A stretch of DNA of 64,000 nucleotides from Stenotrophomonas sp. MYb238 (GTDB taxonomy: Bacteria > Pseudomonadota > Gammaproteobacteria > Xanthomonadales > Xanthomonadaceae): contig NZ_WIDL01000015.1 of NCBI RefSeq assembly GCF_009496535.1, positions 45,323-109,322 on the forward strand, read 5' to 3'. The position numbers were made by a program, and so were the translations under genes. Within the stretch, counting starts at the first letter, position 1; every line of letters begins with the position of its first letter. The notes under the pieces were generated by a model. The model was not told where the DNA came from and did not search any database. It was given only the letters and a program-made list of their open reading frames with translations. Below, piece by piece: positions 45,925 through 54,207 of the stretch.

Positions 45925-47124
45925 TCAGCGCACGTCCACCCACACCAGATGGTGGTCGCTGCCGTTGGCGATCTTCGCTTCCGGGCTGTCGCCGGCCGGC
46001 CAGAACACGCCGCTGCCGATGTAGTCAAAGCCCGTCGAGGGCAGCACGTAGTCCAGCCGCATCGTGCCCGAGCGCGGGCCGAAATCGCCGGTGGCGTGCT
46101 GCGGCGCGCCGCGGCGCACGAGGCCCTTTTCCGCATAGGCCAGGCCGGTCTGCTCGCCGCCGGCGCTGGTCGGGGTCGGGTAGCGCAGCACGCGCGGGTG
46201 TTCGAGCAGTTCGAGGATGGCGTCGTGGCGGCCGTCGCCGTCGACCGGGTCGTTGTTGAGGTCGCCGACGATCACGAAACGCGCATCCGCCGCCAGCCCG
46301 CCGCAGCGGCCCTGATCGTCGCACAGCCACGGCTTGTCGCCGCCGTCGAGATACTCCTTCCACAGCCGCAGCTCGTCATGGTTGCGCGCGGCGTTGCGCC
46401 TCTCCCTGCCGTCGAACACCGGCGGCGTCGGGTGCGAGGCCAGCACGTGCACCGTGCCCAGCGGCGTGCGCACCGGCACGTCCCAGTGCGACTTGGAGGA
46501 GAGCCGCAGCTGCGACCAGGTCGCGTCGTTCCAGAACGGCTTGCCGGTTTGCGGGTCGACCGGCCGCAGCGCGCCGGGCAGCGTGCTCCACTTCAGCAGC
46601 TGGAAGCTGCGTACCGCCTTCTCGTCGATGGGGTAGTTCGACAGCACCAGCATGCCGTACTGGCCCGGGTGCAGGCCGTAGCCCCAGGCGTCGTTGCCGC
46701 GCTCGCGGCCCTTGCCGCCGACGGTGCCGTTGTTGTCCAGGTCCAGGCCGCTGGGCACGCCGGTGTTGACCGGGGCCAGGTAACGGTAGGGATACCGCAA
46801 CGCCGCGCCGCCGCCGGCCTGCGGCACCTCCAGGTATCGCTGCTGGAACAGGTCGGCGGCGCGGTGGGCGTCGTCGAAATCGAACTCGTTGAGCAGCACC
46901 AGGTCCGGGCGGACCTGCTGCAGCACCGCGGCGATCTTGCGCGCATGCGCGCTGTCGCCTTCCAGCTCGGCGATCAGGCCGCCGGCGTCGTCCGAGTACA
47001 GCGAGGTGTTGTAGGTCGCCAGCCGCAGCTGCTTGGCGGAGGGTGTGTCCGGAGCGGCGGGGGCGGTGCTGGTGCAGGCGGCGCAGAGCATCGTCAGGGT
47101 CAGGAGCAGGGTGTGTCTGTTCAT
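45925..47124 (-). CDS. Endonuclease/exonuclease/phosphatase-family lipoprotein
   Basis: 399 residues. The signal peptide with lipobox LCAAC is near residue 17 (MNRHTLLLTLTMLCAAC). EEP-fold motifs follow: RLATYNTSLY, LVLLNEFDFDD (catalytic Glu), LASHPTPPVFDG, IVGDLNNDPVDGDG and SDHHLVWVDV at the end. This superfamily includes nucleases and phospholipid or sugar phosphatases; an extracytoplasmic phosphodiesterase is the likely type. The substrate is unknown. Confidence 0.88.
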   Translation of the reverse strand: MNRHTLLLTLTMLCAACTSTAPAAPDTPSAKQLRLATYNTSLYSDDAGGLIAELEGDSAHARKIAAVLQQVRPDLVLLNEFDFDDAHRAADLFQQRYLEVPQAGGGAALRYPYRYLAPVNTGVPSGLDLDNNGTVGGKGRERGNDAWGYGLHPGQYGMLVLSNYPIDEKAVRSFQLLKWSTLPGALRPVDPQTGKPFWNDATWSQLRLSSKSHWDVPVRTPLGTVHVLASHPTPPVFDGRERRNAARNHDELRLWKEYLDGGDKPWLCDDQGRCGGLAADARFVIVGDLNNDPVDGDGRHDAILELLEHPRVLRYPTPTSAGGEQTGLAYAEKGLVRRGAPQHATGDFGPRSGTMRLDYVLPSTGFDYIGSGVFWPAGDSPEAKIANGSDHHLVWVDVR

Positions 47125-47172
47125 GCCGGCATTCTCGCATCCGGACGATGAAGGCGTGATGGCAGCGGTGCG

Positions 47173-47922
47173 CTAGGGCGCGCCGTCCCCGGGCGCGTCC
47201 ACTTCGCGCCAGCGCCTGCCGTCGAAGTGCTCGAGTGGCCGGTAGCGGCGCTTGTAGTCCATCTTGCGATGGTTCTCGATCCAGTAGCCCAGATACAGGT
47301 GCGGCAGGTGCGTGCGCCGCGCCCAGTCGATCTGCTGCAGGATCGCGTAGGTGCCGAGCCCGCGCGCGCGTTCGTCCGGATCGAAGAAGGTGTACACCGC
47401 CGACAGACCCAGCGGGGTGACGTCGGTGACGGCGACCGCCAGCAGCCGGCCACGGCCGGCCGCGGTGCGGATTTCCAGGAAACGCCCGTGTGACCAGCCG
47501 CCGATCAGGAACTGGTCGAATTCGTGCGGGCCGTGGTCGTCCATGCCGCCCTTGGCGTGCCGCGCGGCGAGGTAACGCCGGTACAGCGCGAACTGTTCGT
47601 CGGTGCGCTCGGCCGGCAGCACCCGGCATTCCAGGTCGCCGTTGCGCGCCAGGCAGCGGCGCTGGCTGCGGTCGGGCACGAAGCGCTCCACCGGCACCCG
47701 CACCGGCACGCAGGCGCGGCACTGCTGGCAGTGCGGCCGGTAGACCAGGTCGCCGGAGCGGCGGAAGCCCCAGCCCAACGCCATCGGGTACAGCTCGCCG
47801 AGCCGGCTGTCCTGCGGGTCGAGCACGAGGTCGCGCGCGCGCCGTTCGGGGAAATAGCCGCAGGGGTGTTCGCCCGTCTGGAACAGGCGCAGTTCTTCGG
47901 TGGAGTCGCCGTGCAAAGCCAT
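47173..47922 (-). CDS. bpt: Leucyl/arginyl-tRNA-protein transferase Bpt-type
   Basis: 249 residues of the ATE1/Bpt family. [18 protein letters not shown] and [20 protein letters not shown] at the N-terminus include the conserved cysteines. In the C-terminal half, [20 protein letters not shown] and [20 protein letters not shown] are diagnostic. The enzyme adds leucine (or arginine) to the N-terminus of proteins and makes them ClpS/ClpAP targets. The start [14 protein letters not shown] at 47922 gives the usual length. Confidence 0.93.
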   Translation of the reverse strand: MALHGDSTEELRLFQTGEHPCGYFPERRARDLVLDPQDSRLGELYPMALGWGFRRSGDLVYRPHCQQCRACVPVRVPVERFVPDRSQRRCLARNGDLECRVLPAERTDEQFALYRRYLAARHAKGGMDDHGPHEFDQFLIGGWSHGRFLEIRTAAGRGRLLAVAVTDVTPLGLSAVYTFFDPDERARGLGTYAILQQIDWARRTHLPHLYLGYWIENHRKMDYKRRYRPLEHFDGRRWREVDAPGDGAP

Positions 47923-48118
47923 GCCGCAAGCATAGCGGCAGGCGGTCTCACGACGTGCGCCGTCGCCGCTGTTTCCGCCGGCCATGCAGGATTGCCGATG
48001 GGCGTCACCTGTCCGCCCGATGAATGCGTCCGGTGCGCGGTCAACGCCGCGGCTGCTGGCACGTTGATGTCGACAAGGCGCAGCGATGCGTCCTTTCATC
48101 CACTACCGGAGCCAGACC

Positions 48119-48685
48119 ATGACCCACCGCAAACCCCTGATCCTGCTGGCCGTGCTGCTGGCCGCTTCCGTTACCGGCGTCGCCCTGGCCGCCACCGCGC
48201 CGCAGCAGAAGCCGGCCCGGGCGCAGCTGGATGCCAACGGCGACGGCGCGATCGACCGCCAGGAAGCCGCCGCCCATCCGCGTCTGGCGCAGCGTTTCGA
48301 CGAGCTGGACAGGAACAAGGACGGCAAGCTCTCGCGCGAGGAGATGCCGCGCTGGCATGCCCGGGGCGGCGACGGCCACCGCGGCATGGCGCGCCATCAT
48401 CGCGGGCAGCGCGGCGAGGGCTTCCTGCGCATGATGGACACCAACCACGATGGCCGCATCAGCGCCGCCGAGCACCAGGCCTTCTTCGAGCGCATGGACG
48501 TGAACAAGGACGGCTTCATCGACCAGGCCGACCGCGAGGCACGCGCCAAGCAGCGCCGCGAGGAATGGTTCGGCAACGCCGACACCGACAAGGACGGCAA
48601 GCTGAGCCCGGCCGAACTGGAGGCCGCGCGCGCGAAGATGGGCGCGCGTGGTCCGCGCCCGGTGCAGGCGCCGGCAGCGAAGTAA
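48119..48685 (+). CDS. Secreted EF-hand (calmodulin-like) protein
   Basis: 188 residues. A signal peptide (about 1-24, LILLAVLLAASVTGVALA) is followed by five calcium-binding loops of the DxNxDGxI type: DANGDGAIDRQE, DRNKDGKLSREE, DTNHDGRISAAE, DVNKDGFIDQAD and DTDKDGKLSPAE. A His/Arg-rich insert (HRGMARHHRGQR) separates loops 2 and 3. It probably binds calcium outside the cytoplasm; the partner is unknown. The start at 48119 follows GGAG; an ATG at 48086 would add 11 non-conserved residues. Confidence 0.88.
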   Translation: MTHRKPLILLAVLLAASVTGVALAATAPQQKPARAQLDANGDGAIDRQEAAAHPRLAQRFDELDRNKDGKLSREEMPRWHARGGDGHRGMARHHRGQRGEGFLRMMDTNHDGRISAAEHQAFFERMDVNKDGFIDQADREARAKQRREEWFGNADTDKDGKLSPAELEAARAKMGARGPRPVQAPAAK

Positions 48686-48706
48686 CCGCCGCGCAGTCGC
48701 CGATCG

Positions 48707-48743
48707 AAGAACGCCCCGCCTGCCGGCGGGGCGTTCTTCTTTA
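48707..48743 (+). terminator. Intrinsic terminator
   Basis: AAGAACGCCCCGCC (48707-48720) and GGCGGGGCGTTCTT (48725-48738) form a perfect 14-base stem with a TGCC loop, followed by CTTTAC. Confidence 0.8.
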
Positions 48744-48761
48744 CAGGCGTCGGGGGCGCCG

Positions 48762-49970
48762 TCAGCGCTTGAGCAGCACGAACAGCACCGCGGCGATGAC
48801 CAGCGCACTGGACATGGCCACCGCGCTGCGGCCGAACAGGCTCTTGTACACACGGGTGGGACCGCTGCGGCCATGGCGGGCGGCGTCGCGGGCGAGCATC
48901 GGCCCCATGATCCGCGGCAGCGTGACGAGGTACTGGTAGTTGATCGCGCACATGCCCAGCAGCAGCGACGTCAGCGACGTGACCAGGCCCAACTGCAGCA
49001 CCACGACCAGCAGCGTGCTGCCGCAGAACACGGCGGCGGTGGTGGTGTGCAGGCGCATGAAATGCTGGATCCGGGCACGCTCGGCCGACGATTCGGCGTA
49101 GCGCAGCAGGTACAACCCGCCCAGCCAGGCGGCCGCGGTGCCACCGATCGTGGCGCCGAGCGCCAGGCCGAAGTGGAAGCCGTCGGCCATCAACGTGTTG
49201 GCGAGCATGCCCAGCGAGCCGCCTGCCGCCCCGCCGCCCACGGCGGTGGCGCCCATGCCGCCGGCACCGAGCTTGCCGGCGCCGGCAAGGCCGGCGGTGC
49301 TGCCGATCACCACGGCGCTGGCGGTGCCCGGCGCGGCCACCATCAGCAGCGAACCGATCGTCGCGGCGAACGCGGTGCCCGGCGCGCTGCTGCGCGCGAA
49401 CTCGCCGAAGCGGCGCAGCATTTCCTCGCGCACGGTGGCGCGGGCGCGCGACAGGCGCTTGCGCACCGCCGCGTCACTCAACCCCAGCAGCGCGGCGACC
49501 TGCTGCGAGCTCTGCCCTTCGCGGTAGAACAGCAGCAGCGCTTCGCGGCTGTCCTCGGGCAGGGCGGAGATGATTTCCTCGGCGGCCAGTTCCTCTTCCA
49601 CGCGCGCCATCGCCTCGGCGGCGCCGGGTGTGGGGTCGGCGGCCATGCCGATGGCGATCTCGGCCGCTTCGCCGCTGAGCGGGCGGTTGCGGTTGGCGCG
49701 CAGCCAGTCGCGGGCGAGGTTGCGGGTGATCTGCCGCAGCCAGGGCAGGAAGCTGGCCGCGTTGTTGAGCTGGTTGAGCTGCTGCCAGGCCTTGATGAAG
49801 GCTTCCTGGGCGATGTCCTCGCTGGCCTGCACGTCGCGGGTGATGGCCAGCGCGATGGCGGTCACCGTGTTCTGGCAGGCGAGCACGATGCGTCCATAGG
49901 ACTGCGTGCAGCCGCCGCGGGCGGCGGGCAGTTCGTGGTGCAGCAGGGATTCGAGCGTGGCGGCGGTCAT
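48762..49970 (-). CDS. ECF-like sigma factor fused to a C-terminal membrane domain
   Basis: 402 residues. Residues 1-190 form an ECF sigma factor. Region 2 has DVQASEDIAQEAFIKAWQQL and ASFLPWLRQITRNLARDWLR, and region 4 has SREALLLFYREGQSSQQVAA and GLSDAAVRKRLSRARATVRE. The remaining 210 residues are membrane-embedded, with Gly/Ala-rich and hydrophobic segments. Helices occur at about 265-290, 312-345 (TAAVFCGSTLLVVVLQLGLV) and 383-400. The membrane part could act as a built-in anti-sigma tether. No separate anti-sigma gene lies next to it. Confidence 0.85.
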   Translation of the reverse strand: MTAATLESLLHHELPAARGGCTQSYGRIVLACQNTVTAIALAITRDVQASEDIAQEAFIKAWQQLNQLNNAASFLPWLRQITRNLARDWLRANRNRPLSGEAAEIAIGMAADPTPGAAEAMARVEEELAAEEIISALPEDSREALLLFYREGQSSQQVAALLGLSDAAVRKRLSRARATVREEMLRRFGEFARSSAPGTAFAATIGSLLMVAAPGTASAVVIGSTAGLAGAGKLGAGGMGATAVGGGAAGGSLGMLANTLMADGFHFGLALGATIGGTAAAWLGGLYLLRYAESSAERARIQHFMRLHTTTAAVFCGSTLLVVVLQLGLVTSLTSLLLGMCAINYQYLVTLPRIMGPMLARDAARHGRSGPTRVYKSLFGRSAVAMSSALVIAAVLFVLLKR

Positions 49971-50037
49971 GGGCGGCTCCCGTTGGTCTGCAGGACAGGA
50001 CGGAGGCCGCGGGCCGATGTGACCGCCCCGCCGCGGG

Positions 50038-50547
50038 TCAGGGTTTGGGGGCCGGTGCCGGGGCGGGTGCCGGCGCGCTGGGCTGGATGCGCACGCGGAA
50101 GCCGTCCTCGTCCTGCGCCGGCTGCACCTGCGGCGCCGGGGCGGGCGGCGGCGCCTGCGTGCCGCGATGGCGCAGCATGACCACCAGCGCCACGCCGGCG
50201 ATCACCACCAGCAGGGCGATGCGGATGCGCCAGGCCCAGCCGCGGCCGCCGGACGGCGCCGGCGTGTCGCGGAAGGCGTACTCGGCGACCGGATGGTCGC
50301 GGCGGGTGGTGTCGAGCAGGCGCGCGTCGCGCAGGATCTCGCGGGCGCGCGGCTGGTCGTCGGCGCGCACCACCCAGACCGTCGGCAGCTGCGCGTCGTT
50401 CTTCCTGTCCAGGTAACTGAACTGGCCGCGGCGCTTGCTGTGGTACGAACGGCCGTTGGTCAGGCGCACCTCGATGCCGGCCTCGCGCAGCATGTTGGCC
50501 ACGCCCTCGGCGTTTTCCACGCGCTGGCTGGTGAATATCTTGCGCAT
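50038..50547 (-). CDS. DUF2007-domain membrane protein
   Basis: 169 residues. An N-terminal DUF2007-like domain (about 1-75) starts MRKIFTSQRVENAEGVANML and has REAGIEVRLTNGRSYHSK, then WVVRADDQPRAREILRDA. One transmembrane helix follows (about 107-126, IRIALLVVIAGVALVVMLRH), and then a Pro/Ala-rich C-terminal tail. DUF2007 proteins are of unknown function (putative signal-transducing in PII-like annotation). It lies 2 bases behind tesB and is probably co-transcribed. Confidence 0.8.
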   Translation of the reverse strand: MRKIFTSQRVENAEGVANMLREAGIEVRLTNGRSYHSKRRGQFSYLDRKNDAQLPTVWVVRADDQPRAREILRDARLLDTTRRDHPVAEYAFRDTPAPSGGRGWAWRIRIALLVVIAGVALVVMLRHRGTQAPPPAPAPQVQPAQDEDGFRVRIQPSAPAPAPAPAPKP

Positions 50548-50549
50548 GC

Positions 50550-51449
50550 TTATTCCTTGCCGCCTTCGCCGGCGGCCGGCGGCGCGACGCGGATCAGCCC
50601 TTCCTGCGCGGTGCTGGCCACCAGCACGCCTTCGCGGGTGAAGAACTGGCCGCGCGCCAGGCCGCGCGCATCCTGTGCGCTGGGACTGTCGAGCGAATAC
50701 AGCAGCCAGTCGTCCACGCGGAACGGGCGGTGGAACCAGAGGGCGTGGTCGAGCGAGGCCATCTGCACGTGCGGCTGGTAGTAGCTGATGCCGTGCGGAA
50801 AGGTGGCCGTGCCCAGCAGGTGGAAGTCCGAGGCGTAGGCCAGCAGCGCCTGGTGCAGTTCCGGCGCATCGCCGACGCGTTCGTTCAGGCGCAGCCACAC
50901 CTGGTGGTAGGGCGGGCGCTTGGGCGGGTTGAGTTCGTCGCGCGGGTATACGTGGCGGAACTCGAACGGGCCGCCGCGCGAGAGCCAGCGCTGCACCTTC
51001 ACCGGCAGGCGCTCGAGCACTTCCGGCGGCAGCGGGCGGTTGGGTTCGATGTCTTCGGGCTGCGGCACTTCGGGCATTTTGTGCTGGTGCTCGGCGCCGT
51101 GTTCGGCCTGCTGGAACGAGGCCGCGCAGAAGAAGATCACCTTGCCGTGCTGGATCGCGGTGACCCGGCGCACCGAGAAACTGCCGCCGTCGCGGGTGCG
51201 GTCCACGTCGTAGATGATCGGGTGGTCGATGTTGCCGGCGCGCAGGAAATAGGCGTGCAGCGAATGCACGTGGCGGCCGTTGTCGATGGTGGCCTGGGCG
51301 GCGGCCAGCGCCTGGCCCAGCACCTGCCCGCCGAACACGTACTTGGTACCGATGTCGCGGCTCTGGCCCCGGAACAGGTTGTCCTCCAGCCGCTCCAGCG
51401 ACAGCAGGTCGATCAGTTCGGTGACGACGGGTTCGGCGCTGGTGGACAA
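50550..51449 (-). CDS. tesB: Acyl-CoA thioesterase II TesB
   Basis: 299 residues with a double hot-dog fold. N-terminal FRGQSRDIGTKYVFGGQVLG and SLHAYFLRAGNIDHPIIYDV are family signatures. The C-terminal MASLDHALWFHRPFRVDDWL carries the catalytic Asp, and GLARGQFFTREGVLVASTAQ completes the active site. It hydrolyses medium- and long-chain acyl-CoA to free fatty acid. The only plausible start is a TTG at 51449, with no clear ribosome-binding site; internal alternatives would remove conserved residues. Confidence 0.94.
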   Translation of the reverse strand: MSTSAEPVVTELIDLLSLERLEDNLFRGQSRDIGTKYVFGGQVLGQALAAAQATIDNGRHVHSLHAYFLRAGNIDHPIIYDVDRTRDGGSFSVRRVTAIQHGKVIFFCAASFQQAEHGAEHQHKMPEVPQPEDIEPNRPLPPEVLERLPVKVQRWLSRGGPFEFRHVYPRDELNPPKRPPYHQVWLRLNERVGDAPELHQALLAYASDFHLLGTATFPHGISYYQPHVQMASLDHALWFHRPFRVDDWLLYSLDSPSAQDARGLARGQFFTREGVLVASTAQEGLIRVAPPAAGEGGKE

Positions 51450-51549
51450 AATGGCGGGCCCGGGTGGCGAGGGCCGGGATTATAGCGGGCGGGGCCGCCG
51501 TGCCGTGGCACGGCGCAACCCGCCGCCGTTAGCTGTTGCCGTTGCCGTC

Positions 51550-51617
51550 GTAGGAGCGACTTCAGTCGCGATGGGGCTTTGCCGGTAACGCCCCATCGCG
51601 ACTGAAGTCGCTCCTAC
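51550..51617. repeat. REP-like long hairpin, GTAGGAGCGACTTCAGTC type
   Basis: GTAGGAGCGACTTCAGTCGC and its reverse complement frame a GGGGC/GCCCC core. The compensating G-to-A and C-to-T changes relative to the copies at 22635 and 23194 preserve the stem. Confidence 0.85.
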
Positions 51618-51647
51618 GGGTATGCGTGTGCGTACGCAGGCGGAGCT

Positions 51648-52430
51648 TCAGCTCTTGCCCAGCCGCGCGGCCAGGGCCTGCAGCGCCGCCTGGGCGTCGG
51701 CCGAATACCAGGCCTCGACGAACCGTTCCAGCTGGATGTGCTGCGGCTGCATCGCCTCGTGCAGGTCGGCGCGGGCGATGGCGCGGGTCTGCAGCATCGG
51801 CTGGCGCGGCAGTTTCAGCTGCGCCTGCAGCCAGGCGATGGCCTGCGCGGCCACGGCGCCAGCACCATCGGCCAGTTCGTCGACCAGCCCGATCTCCAGC
51901 GCGCGCTCGGCGCTGACCAGCTGGCCGCCAGCCAGCAGCACGCCGGCGCGATGGGGGCCGACCACGCGCCGCATCAGCCGCTGGATGCCTTCCGGCGCGA
52001 CCAGTCCCACCTGCACTTCGTTCAGGCCGATCAGAAAAGGCCTGGCCGGATCGACGCTGCGGGCCATCACCCGGTAGTCGCAACACAGTGCCAGCACGCA
52101 GCCGCCGGCCGGGGAATGCCCGGTGAGCGCGGCCACGACGGGGATGCGGCTTTCGGCCAGGGTGCGGGCCGCCCCGAAGAACGCCTGCCAGCTGTCCAGC
52201 AGCTTGTGCCGGTCCTCGCCGTGGCGCAGCAGGTAGGGCACGTCCATGCCGCCGGTGAACACGCGTTCGCTGCCGGACAGCACCACGCCCTGCACGTCGT
52301 CGGCCATGGCCTGGTTCATCGCGGCGATGAGCGCGCGGCACAGTTCGGTATCCAGCGCGTTGACCGGCGGCCGCGCCAGCCGCAGTTCGCGGATGGGGCC
52401 GTGGTTGATCGTGTCGATGAGCGTTGTCAT
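51648..52430 (-). CDS. Enoyl-CoA hydratase/isomerase family protein
   Basis: 260 residues with a crotonase fold. ARPPVNALDTELCRALIAAM is the N-terminal signature. GSERVFTGGMDVPYLLRHGE carries the first oxyanion glycine, and ALTGHSPAGGCVLALCCDYR the second. The classic hydratase glutamates are not obviously both present (IGLNEVQVGLVAPEG), so the exact reaction is uncertain. The ATG at 52430 begins MTTLIDTINHGPIRE; the longer frame lacks conservation. It starts 38 bases from the divergent copper-chaperone gene. Confidence 0.88.
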   Translation of the reverse strand: MTTLIDTINHGPIRELRLARPPVNALDTELCRALIAAMNQAMADDVQGVVLSGSERVFTGGMDVPYLLRHGEDRHKLLDSWQAFFGAARTLAESRIPVVAALTGHSPAGGCVLALCCDYRVMARSVDPARPFLIGLNEVQVGLVAPEGIQRLMRRVVGPHRAGVLLAGGQLVSAERALEIGLVDELADGAGAVAAQAIAWLQAQLKLPRQPMLQTRAIARADLHEAMQPQHIQLERFVEAWYSADAQAALQALAARLGKS

Positions 52431-52467
52431 GCTGCGGCCTCGATTACGGCAGGGAGTCGATGGTCCG

Positions 52468-52908
52468 ATGATAACCAAACCATTCGCGTGCGTACTGTTG
52501 GCGGCGGCAAGCCTCGCCGCGAGCGTCGCGGCGCAGGCGACGGAGTCCGCGTGCGTGCGCCTGAGCGACGGCTGGATCCGCTACCCGGCGATGGCACACA
52601 TGGCCGGCGGCTTCGGCCGCATCGACAACACCTGCAAGGCGGACGTGGCAGTGACCTCGGTGCGCAGCGCGGCGTTCAAGGCGGTGTCCCTGCATGAGAC
52701 CACCCTGGTCGATGGCGTCAGCCGCATGCGCGAGGTCGAGCGTCTGCCGGTGGCGGCGGGGAAGGGCGTCGAGCTCAAGCCCGGCGGCCTGCATCTGATG
52801 CTGATGGACGGCGCTGGCCCGCTGCAGGAAGGCCAGCGCGTGCCGCTGTGGCTGGGCCTGTCCGACGGCACCGAGGTACGCGGCGAGCTGGTGGTGCGCA
52901 AGCCCTGA
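52468..52908 (+). CDS. PCu(A)C-type periplasmic copper chaperone
   Basis: 146 residues. It has a signal peptide (about 1-22, FACVLLAAASLAASVAAQA) and a cupredoxin-like PCu(A)C domain. The copper ligands are in SLHETTLVDGVSRMREVERL and GGLHLMLMDG, the HxnM...HxM arrangement. Such proteins deliver Cu(I) to cytochrome oxidase or scavenge copper in the periplasm. The 3' 35 bases are duplicated downstream. Confidence 0.9.
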   Translation: MITKPFACVLLAAASLAASVAAQATESACVRLSDGWIRYPAMAHMAGGFGRIDNTCKADVAVTSVRSAAFKAVSLHETTLVDGVSRMREVERLPVAAGKGVELKPGGLHLMLMDGAGPLQEGQRVPLWLGLSDGTEVRGELVVRKP

Positions 52909-53217
52909 GCGGGAAGCGCTGACACCGGGAGAGCGCGGCGCAGCCGGGCGCGGCGCTCAGTTTCCCGCTTGCGTCCGCCCGGAGATCACCTCTTCGATCC
53001 AGCCGGCATTAGTGGCCCAGCCGGATATCGCAGGTGGTCTGACTAAGGTGCGTGGCGAGCTGGTGGTGCGCAGGCCCTGAGCGGGAAGCGCTTACACCGG
53101 GAGAGCGCGGCGCAGTCGGGCGCGGTGCTCAGTTTCCTGCGTGCGTCCGCCCGGAGATCACCTCTTCGATCCAGCCGGCATAGTGACCCAGCCGGACATT
53201 GCAGGCGGTCTGGCCAT
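52874..53217. repeat. 172-bp tandem duplication covering two gene ends
   Basis: Copy 1 (about 52874-53045) and copy 2 (about 53046-53217) align with a constant offset of 172 bases. Both contain GGCGAGCTGGTGGTGCGCA, the CCTGAGCGGGAAGCGCT stretch, the ACCGGGAGAGCGCGGCGCAG stretch and CGCCCGGAGATCACCTCTTC. Together they hold the 3' end of the copper-chaperone gene (plus strand) and of the serine-protease gene (minus strand). Only the outermost copy of each gene end is still used; the other is a decaying remnant. Confidence 0.88.
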
Positions 53218-53956
53218 AACGTCCGGGCCGCGCGGTCCGCAGATCGCCCGCGATCACCTTCCACGATCCCAGGCCGGCCACGCGCCACTGGCCGCCGTCC
53301 TCGATGAGCACGGCGCCGCCGCTGTCGCCGTTCCCCAGCATGCCCTCGAGCGGCAGCGCCGCCGGCGGCTCGTCGAAGACATAGCAGAGCCAGCGGTCGT
53401 AGGCGCTGGTGACGGTATTGAAGGCGCGCCGGAGCGCGGTACGGTTCGGACCGGCGGGATCGTGCCCGGCCGCGCCGGTGCCGGTGGCGCCCTTGCCCAC
53501 GATCTGGGCGATCCGGCCGGGCTCGTCGCCGCGCGCATAGAGCGCGACCGGCGCAACGTCCGCCACCGGTTGCCGGAGCTCGATCAGCGCGATGTCGTCC
53601 GAGCCGGCCAGGAACACCACGATCAGCATCGCCTCGCCGCTGGCCATGGTCTGGTCGACCAGCGCCTGCGGCAGCGTCCTGTACCCGGGATGGACGACGA
53701 CACGTTCGACCTCGCGCGGCTGGCCGTCGATCACGACCTGGCCGAGCCGGGAATGCATCGGGAGCGTGTGCGCGGCGGTCACCGCCCAGCGCGGCGCGAT
53801 CAATACGCCATGGCCTTCGCCGGGCATGTCGACGAGCGCGGGGAAGTCGGAGGCGGGTATGCGGTACTTCGCATCGTCGACGTCGTGCCGGATCACGACG
53901 GCGCTGGCACTGAAAGAAACGGCGAGCAGAAGCAGGAGCCAGGCGAATCGGGGCAT
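53129..53956 (-). CDS. Secreted trypsin-like serine protease
   Basis: 275 residues. It has a signal peptide (MPRFAWLLLLLAVSFSASA) and an S1 chymotrypsin fold. The catalytic His is in WAVTAAHTLP, the Asp in GSDDIALIEL and the Ser in LGNGDSGGAVL. The protease acts in the periplasm or outside the cell. The C-terminus, GHYAGWIEEVISGRTHAGN, lies in the tandem duplication, so an untranslated copy of the same end sits just downstream. Confidence 0.93.
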   Translation of the reverse strand: MPRFAWLLLLLAVSFSASAVVIRHDVDDAKYRIPASDFPALVDMPGEGHGVLIAPRWAVTAAHTLPMHSRLGQVVIDGQPREVERVVVHPGYRTLPQALVDQTMASGEAMLIVVFLAGSDDIALIELRQPVADVAPVALYARGDEPGRIAQIVGKGATGTGAAGHDPAGPNRTALRRAFNTVTSAYDRWLCYVFDEPPAALPLEGMLGNGDSGGAVLIEDGGQWRVAGLGSWKVIAGDLRTARPGRYGQTACNVRLGHYAGWIEEVISGRTHAGN

Positions 53957-54173
53957 GGGCGATATTCCGGGGCGGACGGGGATGGAGCGTCGAGGAGGCC
54001 GGTGCGGGCCGGTTCTCCGGATCGAGCCGGCGGCGTTCCCGGCTGCCCTTCGCCGCCATCGTATTTCCTGCGCCGCTGCGACGCACGGCCCCTGCGCCCG
54101 TCCCGCGCGGCATGGATCCGGGCGCACGATCCGCCGGCACGTAGGGGAAAAGGCTTGCCGCGGCGATCACGCG

Positions 54174-54179
54174 GTAAAA
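54174..54179 (+). promoter_or_regulatory. Candidate -10 element of gltX
   Basis: TAAAAT lies 29 bases before the gltX start in a GC-rich surrounding; the nearest -35-like TTGCCG is only 14 bases upstream, so the promoter is tentative. Confidence 0.35.
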
Positions 54180-54207
54180 TGCGCCGGTTCCCACTTCCAC
54201 GTACGTC

